Origin: Bacillota bacterium
GTDB taxonomy: Bacteria; Bacillota; UBA4882; UBA8346
Direction: 5' to 3'
Length of the DNA: 31,905 bases
NCBI GenBank assembly: GCA_023392595.1
Contig: JAEVYU010000017.1
Span: 1 to 31,905 of the forward strand
A program made the position numbers and the translations under genes. Below, piece by piece: positions 24,758-30,885 of the stretch. How positions within the stretch are numbered: position 1 is the first letter of the stretch; each line of letters opens with the position of its first letter. The notes under the pieces are model-generated. The model worked only from the letters and a program-made list of their open reading frames with translations, was not told the origin of the DNA and did not search any database.

Positions 24758-24801
24758 ACCATTGTAAACGAACGACGCGCGAATGCGCGTCAAATGCTTT
24801 T

Positions 24802-24987
24802 TTAAGCATTCTCGGCCTTCGCGATAACTTCCCGACCGTTATAAAAACCGCAGTTTCCACAAACAACATGGGGTAGTTTGGGTTCATGACATTGCGGGCA
24901 AGCGCTGGTAGTCGGCGCAGTGGTTTTATAATTAGCACGTCTTAGTCTTTTACGAGTCCGAGAGGTTCTATTTTTTGGATTTGCCAT
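24802..24987 (-). CDS. rpmF: 50S ribosomal protein L32
   Basis: A 61-residue ribosomal protein. The basic N-terminus (ANPKNRTSRTRKRLRR) and two CxxC pairs (CPQC and CGNC) make it the zinc-binding form of L32. ATG 24987 has GGAGG eight bases upstream. It overlaps the end of yceD by 20 bases, and that overlap includes its start; this is the usual coupling of these two genes. Confidence 0.97.
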   Translation of the reverse strand: MANPKNRTSRTRKRLRRANYKTTAPTTSACPQCHEPKLPHVVCGNCGFYNGREVIAKAENA

Positions 24988-25495
24988 CAGGTCCACCTCC
25001 TTCTGTGGATAACAAATTACGTAATTTCTCAAATTGAGGATTAAATTGCTCAATCACGCAATTACATGGATCAATATTGCGATCGTTACCGCATACCGGG
25101 CATATTCCCCGACAATCCGGCTGACAAATAAAGTTCATCGGTAAGGCAAACAATACTTGCTCCGAGATACAATCTTTTAAATTGATGATATCTCCGCTAA
25201 AATGAAAAGCGAGATCATCTTCCCCATCATCGGCGGGGCTCTGTAAAAATTCGGCGACGACCTCAGTTTGTTGTTCCCTTTGAAACTCTTTCAAACACCG
25301 ATCACAATTGACCAAATAGCGAAAACGTAGATTTGCTTTCATCAGGAAACCTTCACCTGTATTGGTAATGGTTCCTTCAACTTTGACAGGCTCTGTGAAA
25401 GTAAGGGCCAGTTTAAAATCAGGGATTTCTTGCTCGCCCCGAAAATCGATTATACCACCCGGAAGTTCACGGACAGGACCAATATTTACCTTCAC
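24968..25495 (-). CDS. yceD: YceD/DUF177 family protein
   Basis: A 175-residue protein of the YceD (DUF177) family, which is almost always encoded directly before rpmF and is linked to 23S rRNA/large-subunit formation. Family landmarks are the CDRCL pair near 65, FICQPDCRGICPVCG near 130, and a CNC pair, followed by a short Asp/Pro-type tail. GTG 25495 has GGAGG eight bases upstream; GTG 25504 and TTG 25498 are in frame but lie on or very close to that site. The promoter -10 lies so close that the leader is only about ten bases. Confidence 0.88.
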   Translation of the reverse strand: MKVNIGPVRELPGGIIDFRGEQEIPDFKLALTFTEPVKVEGTITNTGEGFLMKANLRFRYLVNCDRCLKEFQREQQTEVVAEFLQSPADDGEDDLAFHFSGDIINLKDCISEQVLFALPMNFICQPDCRGICPVCGNDRNIDPCNCVIEQFNPQFEKLRNLLSTEGGGPDGKSKK

Positions 25496-25512
25496 CAAAA
25501 TCACCTCCGCTT

Positions 25513-25541
25513 ATTATATAAGGTAATTTTCCAAAAGTCAA
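25513..25541 (-). promoter_or_regulatory. Strong sigma-A promoter of yceD-rpmF
   Basis: Minus strand TTGACT (25536-25541), 17-base spacer, TATAAT (25513-25518). The predicted transcript start near 25506 falls within or next to the GGAGG at 25504-25508, giving a very short leader. Confidence 0.85.
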
Positions 25542-25557
25542 TCTTTTGCTATGAGAG

Positions 25558-25632
25558 TCAGTTATTTAAGTAATCCATCAAACCAAATACATCTTTGCCA
25601 AAATATTGGGCAATTAGCCAAGGTTGGAAGTT
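25558..25632 (-). pseudogene. Possible C-terminal gene remnant upstream of yceD
   Basis: Between stops the minus strand reads 24 codons ending PWLIAQYFGKDVFGLMDYL plus two Asn and a stop. It looks like a real protein C-terminus but has no start. The gene that would precede yceD may have been lost here. Unrecognised; chance is possible for so short a frame. Confidence 0.2.
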
Positions 25633-25786
25633 TTAATTTCTTTTTGCATTGATTTTCAAGGTTTCTAAAATGACCCTTAGGAAAACATTTTTTAGGCGTT
25701 AAAATCGCTCACCCCGACATTCAATACTAAAATAACAGCTTCCGGGATAAACTGAAAATACGCATTCAATATAAAGAGGTGAAATT

Positions 25787-26044
25787 ATGATTCGCCATTT
25801 TCCGCATCATCAACTAAAAAACACCGATCCGAAATGGCATTTTACGCCCCCGGTGCTCCATTCAATTTGGCGCTTGAGTCCCTATGAAATCTCTAAATTT
25901 TCCGGAGAGCTTTTCCAGGTTATGGCCGATGCCGCCCAAAATTATATTTACCAAAAGAGTTTAGCAGCCATCCGGGAAGAATTTCAAACGAAAGTAACCC
26001 AGAATCAAAATAAAAATCAAAACCCAAAACAAAATCCTTCTTAA
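25787..26044 (+). CDS. Small protein, possibly a diverged SASP relative
   Basis: An 85-residue protein with a His-rich start, a central helical stretch and an Asn/Gln/Lys-rich tail. AGAGGTG lies six bases before the ATG. I know no family for it. Aligned without gaps, its residues from about Ser37 to Gln68 follow the C-terminal helix of the SASP encoded next door, with eight identities in 32 and many conservative pairs, including a shared Ala-Ala pair and the FQ end; a Trp precedes both at nearly the same distance. It lies 85 bases before the SASP gene on the same strand, so a spore-core role is a reasonable guess. Confidence 0.65.
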   Translation: MIRHFPHHQLKNTDPKWHFTPPVLHSIWRLSPYEISKFSGELFQVMADAAQNYIYQKSLAAIREEFQTKVTQNQNKNQNPKQNPS

Positions 26045-26129
26045 CAGGTTTTTTCCGAAACTTCCAAAATAAATTCAACATAGCTTATGTTTCGTTGGAA
26101 ATCCTAAGTATCGAGGAGGTGAGAATTAA

Positions 26130-26468
26130 ATGGGTAGTGGTCAACGCAGTAATAATATCCTTGTTAAACAAGCTTCCGCCGCTCTGGACAAATTCAAATA
26201 TGAGATTGCCAATGAACTGAATGTGGATACCTCAAAAGTCCAGGGAGGTTACTGGGGTTATATGATGACCCGGGATACCGGAGCTATCGGAGGAAATATG
26301 GTGCGCAGGATGATTGAGGCTGCCGAAAGGTCTTTAGCCGAACAAACCATCGCTGATGTTAAGGCTGGTTTCCAAGCCGGTCTTAGTACGCAGGGCTCCG
26401 GTCAATACAATCAATATAACCAACAACAGTCCCAATTTAAATTCAACAATACCGGTTATAGCAGTTGA
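26130..26468 (+). CDS. Alpha/beta-type small acid-soluble spore protein
   Basis: A 112-residue DNA-binding spore protein. Alpha/beta SASPs coat DNA in the spore core, shift it toward an A-like form and protect against UV. The family signature is clear: LDKFKYEIANEL (containing the GPR protease site within the KYEIA element), GYWGYMMTRDTGAIGG and MVRRMIEAAERSL. An unusual Gln/Asn/Ser-rich tail of about 25 residues (QGSGQYNQYNQQQ and on) follows the normal end. ATG 26130 has GGAGGTG about eight bases upstream. Forespore (sigma-G) control is expected, but I could not place a convincing promoter. Confidence 0.93.
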   Translation: MGSGQRSNNILVKQASAALDKFKYEIANELNVDTSKVQGGYWGYMMTRDTGAIGGNMVRRMIEAAERSLAEQTIADVKAGFQAGLSTQGSGQYNQYNQQQSQFKFNNTGYSS

Positions 26469-26504
26469 TTCGGATAAAATTGGTTTGAAATCAAATACTT
26501 ACAA

Positions 26505-26535
26505 ACTGAGAGGAATCTCGAATTCCTCTCAGTTA
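26505..26535. terminator. Bidirectional hairpin between SASP and manA
   Basis: A perfect 13-base-pair inverted repeat AACTGAGAGGAAT (26505-26517 with 26523-26535) and a five-base loop, placed between two convergent genes. T-runs are weak on both sides, but the position and stem strength fit a shared terminator. Confidence 0.65.
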
Positions 26536-26543
26536 CACGTTGA

Positions 26544-27593
26544 TTATATTTTTGAGAGTATTTCCGTTTCTTTATAACCGGCCTTTTTTAAAGGAACCAA
26601 AACATCTTTCTCCAAGTCGGGCACGTAGGTTTTTAAAGCTTTAAAAGTTCCTTCCAGGCTATAGAAACCCATCGAAGCCGGAATGAACAATGATTCGCCA
26701 CGGGCTACCGGAATCGCGCCGCCCTCATATTTGATAATTCCTTCACCTTCTGTTACCAAATAAATATGAAACTTATCACCATCCGCATTTTCCAGTACCG
26801 ATCCCTTAATCTCCAATAATTCAACCGCAAAATACGGATTGGCGACTAAATATTTCTTAAGGGAATGAGCATCGATTTTCACTGCAAGTCCCGCTGCCTT
26901 TTCCGGGCGATCCATATCCTTAAAATTTATGACTTCCTGGGCCTTTTCAATATGTAGCGGCCTGGGCCGACCGTTCTTATCAACCCGATTATAATCGAAA
27001 ACCCGGTAGGTTGTATCGGAGTTTTGCTGAATTTCAGCCAGAACGATCCCTTCGCCAATGGCGTGAACGAGGCCGGCCGGGATGTTAAAGGTATCACCCG
27101 GCGCTACTTCAACTGAATTCAGACAATCCTCAATCCGGTTTTCCTTCACAGCCTGTGCAAAAGACTTCTGAGTGGTTCCGGGACGCACACCGTAGATTAA
27201 TTTCGCGCCCGGTTTGGCTGAGAGAATGTGCCACATCTCATTCTTCCCAAGTTCACCGTTTTCATGGCCCAATGCGTATTCATCGTCAGGATGGACCTGG
27301 ACTGAAAGTTTATCGTTGGCATCAATCAATTTAACTAATAATGGAAATTTGGCCGCAACTTTATCCGGCAGGGCGGTTCCAATAAGTTCCCGGCCGTATT
27401 TTTTCACCAAATCCATTAAACTTACGCCTGCAAATTCACCATTGCAAACCACACTTTCACCATTGGGATGGCAAGAAATTTCCCAGCTTTCAGCGACCTT
27501 CCCGTCAGGAAGGTGTTTTCCAAATTTCTCCAGGTTACGCCCGCCCCAGATATAATCTTTGAAAACCGGATTAAATTTAAGAGGATATAACAT
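26544..27593 (-). CDS. manA: Mannose-6-phosphate isomerase, class I
   Basis: A 349-residue zinc enzyme interconverting mannose 6-phosphate and fructose 6-phosphate. It has the cupin metal site QVHPDD (Gln, His) near 98-103, the Glu in GKNEMWHIL near 117, and the His in IPAGLVHAIGEG near 170. NSDTTYRVFDYNR is also a family hallmark. ATG 27593 has AAGGAG five bases upstream. It is monocistronic with its own sigma-A promoter. It may serve mannose use or supply GDP-mannose for surface glycans. Confidence 0.94.
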   Translation of the reverse strand: MLYPLKFNPVFKDYIWGGRNLEKFGKHLPDGKVAESWEISCHPNGESVVCNGEFAGVSLMDLVKKYGRELIGTALPDKVAAKFPLLVKLIDANDKLSVQVHPDDEYALGHENGELGKNEMWHILSAKPGAKLIYGVRPGTTQKSFAQAVKENRIEDCLNSVEVAPGDTFNIPAGLVHAIGEGIVLAEIQQNSDTTYRVFDYNRVDKNGRPRPLHIEKAQEVINFKDMDRPEKAAGLAVKIDAHSLKKYLVANPYFAVELLEIKGSVLENADGDKFHIYLVTEGEGIIKYEGGAIPVARGESLFIPASMGFYSLEGTFKALKTYVPDLEKDVLVPLKKAGYKETEILSKI

Positions 27594-27631
27594 ACGGTCT
27601 CCTTCTATTTCAATAGTTGTTGTCCAAATCC

Positions 27632-27660
27632 ATATTAAAATAATTTCCGGTAAATATCAA
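27632..27660 (-). promoter_or_regulatory. Sigma-A promoter of manA
   Basis: Minus strand TTGATA (27655-27660), 17-base spacer, TAATAT (27632-27637). Leader about 32 bases. Confidence 0.7.
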
Positions 27661-27766
27661 CACACTCGAATCAATTTACACCGACATTCGATTCATTTTC
27701 GCCAGCAGGAAAATCATAGTCTGCTCCGAATATACTGTACATTCAAAAACAATAGAAGGTGCAGAT

Positions 27767-28522
27767 TTGATTTACCAGACTTTATTTTTAATGTTCGCCG
27801 GTTTTAGCGCTGCTTTTGTCGACTCCATTGCCGGTGGCGGCGGTATTATTAGTTTGCCGGCGCTTTTAATTGCCGGGGTACCACCCCATTTAGCCCTGGG
27901 AACGAATAAATTTGCCTCAACCGCAGCTTCTTTAACCAGTTCAATCCTATACGCTCACTCCGCCAAAGTTGACTTTGGATTATTAAAATACTTGATCCCC
28001 TTTACTTTAATCGGCGCTTTTTGGGGAGCCCATACCGTATTAGAAATTGACCAGCGTGTGTTGAATGTGATGGTTTTAATTTTAATCCTTGGGGTAGGAA
28101 TCTACAGCCTTTTTTCCAAGCAAATCGGCAATAATGAAAATCCCTATCCAATAACAACCGGGAGAATGATCGCAGGAATCTTTCTCGCTTTGGGGCTTGG
28201 TTTTTATGATGGCTTTTTTGGACCGGGCACAGGTTCTTTTCTAATGTTTGGCTTCATTGCCATTTATGGCCTGGATTTCATCCATGCGAGCGGGAACGCC
28301 CGGGTCCTCAATTTCGCCAGTAATATTGCGGCTCTGGCAACCTTTATCCTTCAAGGCCAGGTAAGTTACAGGATTGGCTTCCCTTTCCTGCTTGCCATGA
28401 TTTGTGGCGCCGCCCTCGGCAGCAGAATGGCTTTGCATAAAGGTATCAAACTGGTTAAACCTATTTTTATCATCATGTCCCTGGCTGTTGCCGGTAAACT
28501 ATTGTATAATTTACTTCATTAA
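27767..28522 (+). CDS. TSUP-family membrane transporter (TauE/SafE-like)
   Basis: A 251-residue, very hydrophobic protein with about eight membrane segments. The family marks are the duplicated glycine-rich motifs: DSIAGGGGIISLPALL near 19-34 with GTNKFAS, and GFYDGFFGPGTGSFL near 145-159 with GNARVLNFASN. TSUP proteins move sulfite, sulfoacetate or other small organosulfur anions, usually outward; the substrate here is unknown. The start is TTG 27767 with GAAGGTG five bases upstream. The pseudouridine synthase gene follows after 21 bases, so the two probably share a message. Confidence 0.9.
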   Translation: MIYQTLFLMFAGFSAAFVDSIAGGGGIISLPALLIAGVPPHLALGTNKFASTAASLTSSILYAHSAKVDFGLLKYLIPFTLIGAFWGAHTVLEIDQRVLNVMVLILILGVGIYSLFSKQIGNNENPYPITTGRMIAGIFLALGLGFYDGFFGPGTGSFLMFGFIAIYGLDFIHASGNARVLNFASNIAALATFILQGQVSYRIGFPFLLAMICGAALGSRMALHKGIKLVKPIFIIMSLAVAGKLLYNLLH

Positions 28523-28543
28523 TCAAAACGAAGTGGAAAAACA

Positions 28544-29461
28544 ATGATCAAAAAAGCCAATGAATTAGAATATATTATCCCCGCTGTCTGGGCCGGCCGG
28601 ACTTTGGAGTCTTTTCTCCGAAACGAACTTCATCTTTCGCGAGGGTATATCCGGGTTTTGAAGAAATCCCTCGCAATTGAGCTGAACTCCCAACCAGTCT
28701 GGGTAACTCACCGTCTACAGGGTGGTGAAAAATTAGCGATTAAGCTTATCCCGCTTGAGCAGGATATCGTTCCCGAAGCGCTTCCCCTTGCTATCATTTA
28801 CGAAGATGACGATGTGGTTGTCATTAATAAAGCAGCCGGCATGGTAGTTCATCCGGTAGGAGCCCATAAAAACGGGACAATGGCAAATGCTCTCGTTCAT
28901 CACTGGCTAAACACCCACCAATCAGCCTCGTTTCATCCAGTCCATCGTCTCGATCGCTTCACGTCCGGCGTCATCGTAATTGCCAAAAACCCCTGGGCTC
29001 ATCAACAATTATCCCTCCAGGTCGATGCCGGTCATTTTCACCGTCTATATCTGGCTATCTGCCAAGGGGCGCCTCCACAAAAGAGCGCTAAAATTAGTAC
29101 CCCATTAAAGCTAGCCGGGGAAGGTTTCCGATGGGAAGCTGCCAGTGACGGAAAACCAGCTCTCACCCGTTACCGGGTCCTTCAACTAACTCCGGGCACT
29201 TCATTGATTGCAGTCAAATTGCTTACCGGGAGGTCCCACCAAATCAGAGCCCATTTTGCTTACTTGGGGATCCCCCTATATGGAGATGCTGTTTATGATA
29301 AGAGCGGTTCCGAAAACCTCCGGCCGGCATTACACGCAGTCCGTCTAACCTTCATCCATCCCCGTTTTCATACCAGGCTTCAATTCACAGCGCCATTGCC
29401 TGAAGAGTTGGAAAAGCTTTTAAGTCATACCGGCTTAAGAGCTATCGACGACTTACTTTGA
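28544..29461 (+). CDS. RluA-family RNA pseudouridine synthase (second copy)
   Basis: A 305-residue pseudouridine synthase. An S4-like N-terminal segment (about 18-75, LRNELHLSRGYIRVLKKS) precedes the catalytic domain with INKAAGMVVHPVG, the active-site HRLDRFTSGVIVIAK (Asp nucleophile) and LLTGRSHQIRAHF. It differs clearly from the copy at 7435, which reads NRLD; the two probably modify different sites. ATG 28544 has only a weak GAAGTGG upstream, suggesting coupling to the transporter gene that ends 21 bases earlier. Confidence 0.9.
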   Translation: MIKKANELEYIIPAVWAGRTLESFLRNELHLSRGYIRVLKKSLAIELNSQPVWVTHRLQGGEKLAIKLIPLEQDIVPEALPLAIIYEDDDVVVINKAAGMVVHPVGAHKNGTMANALVHHWLNTHQSASFHPVHRLDRFTSGVIVIAKNPWAHQQLSLQVDAGHFHRLYLAICQGAPPQKSAKISTPLKLAGEGFRWEAASDGKPALTRYRVLQLTPGTSLIAVKLLTGRSHQIRAHFAYLGIPLYGDAVYDKSGSENLRPALHAVRLTFIHPRFHTRLQFTAPLPEELEKLLSHTGLRAIDDLL

Positions 29462-29538
29462 AAACTTTTCAAGCGGTAAGACCCCCGGGAATCGTTGTCC
29501 GGATTCAGAGGTCGCGCCGATTGTTATATTGAAATCGC

Positions 29539-29964
29539 TCAGTTTTTTGAAGCGCTTCCCCGCTCTTTTTGTATCTCTAATGCTATTTGTGGAAAAGCCT
29601 GCCGTAATTGGACGACAATCCATCCCTGAACATCCCGGTCGCCATTGTCCCATAAAACGGATAACTTTTCAACAAAACTCATCACTTCCTCATTGGGGAA
29701 TAACAGGGATTGATTCTCACGGGTTGAAGCAACATCACTATCCTTGGTTAAACCTGTTAAAATCCAATCGGCGGATACTTGATAAAGCTCTGATAACAGA
29801 ATTAAAGTTTTTGCCGAAGGAGGATATTTGCCATTTTCCAATTCGCTCAAATTTCCAGTAGATATGCCGGTTTTTAAAAACACCTGCTTTGGTGTGAGAT
29901 TAAGGCTGGAACGAATTTGTTTTAATCTCAAACTAATTTCGGACAAATCGGCTCTGATATCCAA
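29539..29964 (-). CDS. XRE-family helix-turn-helix regulator
   Basis: A 141-residue DNA-binding protein. The N-terminal Cro/C1-type HTH (about residues 10-70) reads LRLKQIRSSLNLTPKQVFLKTGIS followed by LSELENGKYPPSAKTLILLSELY, in the order expected. The C-terminal half is helical and has no domain I know. The start is TTG 29964; GAGGAGG lies 13 bases upstream, which is long, and an in-frame stop precedes it. It is divergent from the riboswitch-controlled chemotaxis genes, but its target cannot be read from sequence. Confidence 0.85.
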   Translation of the reverse strand: MDIRADLSEISLRLKQIRSSLNLTPKQVFLKTGISTGNLSELENGKYPPSAKTLILLSELYQVSADWILTGLTKDSDVASTRENQSLLFPNEEVMSFVEKLSVLWDNGDRDVQGWIVVQLRQAFPQIALEIQKERGSASKN

Positions 29965-30079
29965 ATAATTTTATTGACCTCCTCTATTAAAAGAGTTATA
30001 CTAAAATTGTAAAGATCTAAATTAATCCATTTTATGTTAAGTATATCATAATAATTAATTAATTCATTTTTAGAATCAG

Positions 30080-30170
30080 CGACGAATGGCAAACGCATGT
30101 GAAAACAGCGGACGCAAAGCTACGGGTCTAAAATCTCTCGGGAGATCATGATGGCCGGGTTGCCGAAAGA
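30080..30170 (+). ncRNA. GEMM-I riboswitch (cyclic di-GMP or related dinucleotide)
   Basis: The stretch carries the conserved GEMM-I core in order: GGCAA opening (30088-30092) paired with TTGCC (30160-30164); a first hairpin capped by a GAAA tetraloop in ATGTGAAAACAG; GGACGCAAAGC; a CTAAA run; a second hairpin (ATCTC/GAGAT); and the closing CCGGGTTGCC. Order and spacing match the Vibrio Vc2-type RNA. The class mainly binds cyclic di-GMP; a subset binds cyclic GMP-AMP, and the discriminating base cannot be assigned safely by eye. A terminator follows 12 bases later, so the switch acts on transcription of cheW and the MCP gene. Confidence 0.88.
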
Positions 30171-30181
30171 GTCTTTTTAAG

Positions 30182-30217
30182 CCTGCGGCTATAACCAAAA
30201 TCCGCGGGTATTTTTAT
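30182..30217 (+). terminator. Riboswitch expression-platform terminator
   Basis: Seven base pairs CCTGCGG (30182-30188) with CCGCGGG (30202-30208), followed by TATTTTTAT. The 5' arm overlaps CGGCTATAACC (30186-30196), which can instead pair with GGTTGCCG (30158-30165) from the aptamer closing stem. Ligand binding would free the terminator, so an OFF switch is predicted. Confidence 0.75.
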
Positions 30218-30327
30218 ATACAAAGTTGTCTTTTGAAAAAATTTTAGAGATAAGGAGGTAAGTCATTCGGCCACTCAAAGCTGTACAATAAAAAGTCAAA
30301 ACTCTCAACAAGGAAGTGATTTATTTC

Positions 30328-30843
30328 ATGAAGATTCAAGGCGGTAAATTTTTGACTTTCGCTTTAGCGGAAGAGATTTACGGTATTCCCCTAAAAACCG
30401 CAAAAGAAATCGTCGGAATGCAGGAAATCACCACTATCCCCAAGACCAAAAAGTATATCAAAGGAGTAATGAATTTACGGGGCAAGATCATCCCCATTAT
30501 CGATCTTCGTTTGAAATTCGACATGACGGAGAAAGCATACAGCGACCGCACTTGTATTATCGTGATCGAGATGACTTTTAACAGCGACCGGCGCTTGGTA
30601 GGAATAGTAGTCGATACCGTTGCCGAAGTAAGAAACATTCAAAAAAACGAACTGGAAGAAGTCGGTTGCGATGTCCAAAGCCAAGATGACCTGTTGATGG
30701 GTCTTGGAAAACTAAACGATAAAGTGATCTTACTAATTGATATCGAAAAGATAGTCACCAAGGATGAGGCAGTTATTTTAAACCTGAATTCGCCAAGCTA
30801 TTCCACAAATCAAGGCGCGCCAAAATTTGCGGAATCAATGTAA
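30328..30843 (+). CDS. cheW: Chemotaxis coupling protein CheW
   Basis: A 171-residue CheW-domain protein linking chemoreceptors to the CheA kinase. Family landmarks are FALAEEIYGIPL, IVGMQEITTIP, VMNLRGKIIPIIDLR (the conserved NLRG..P..DLR core), VGIVVDTVAEVRNI and GLGKLNDKVILLIDIEKI. A short Ser/Asn-rich tail follows. ATG 30328 has AAGGAAG 11 bases upstream; GTG 30316 lies on that site. It follows the riboswitch and terminator and precedes the MCP gene by 42 bases, so the two form one unit. Confidence 0.95.
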   Translation: MKIQGGKFLTFALAEEIYGIPLKTAKEIVGMQEITTIPKTKKYIKGVMNLRGKIIPIIDLRLKFDMTEKAYSDRTCIIVIEMTFNSDRRLVGIVVDTVAEVRNIQKNELEEVGCDVQSQDDLLMGLGKLNDKVILLIDIEKIVTKDEAVILNLNSPSYSTNQGAPKFAESM

Positions 30844-30885
30844 AATCCTCCCTGTTAAACATCAACCAGAATAGGAGCAATCATC

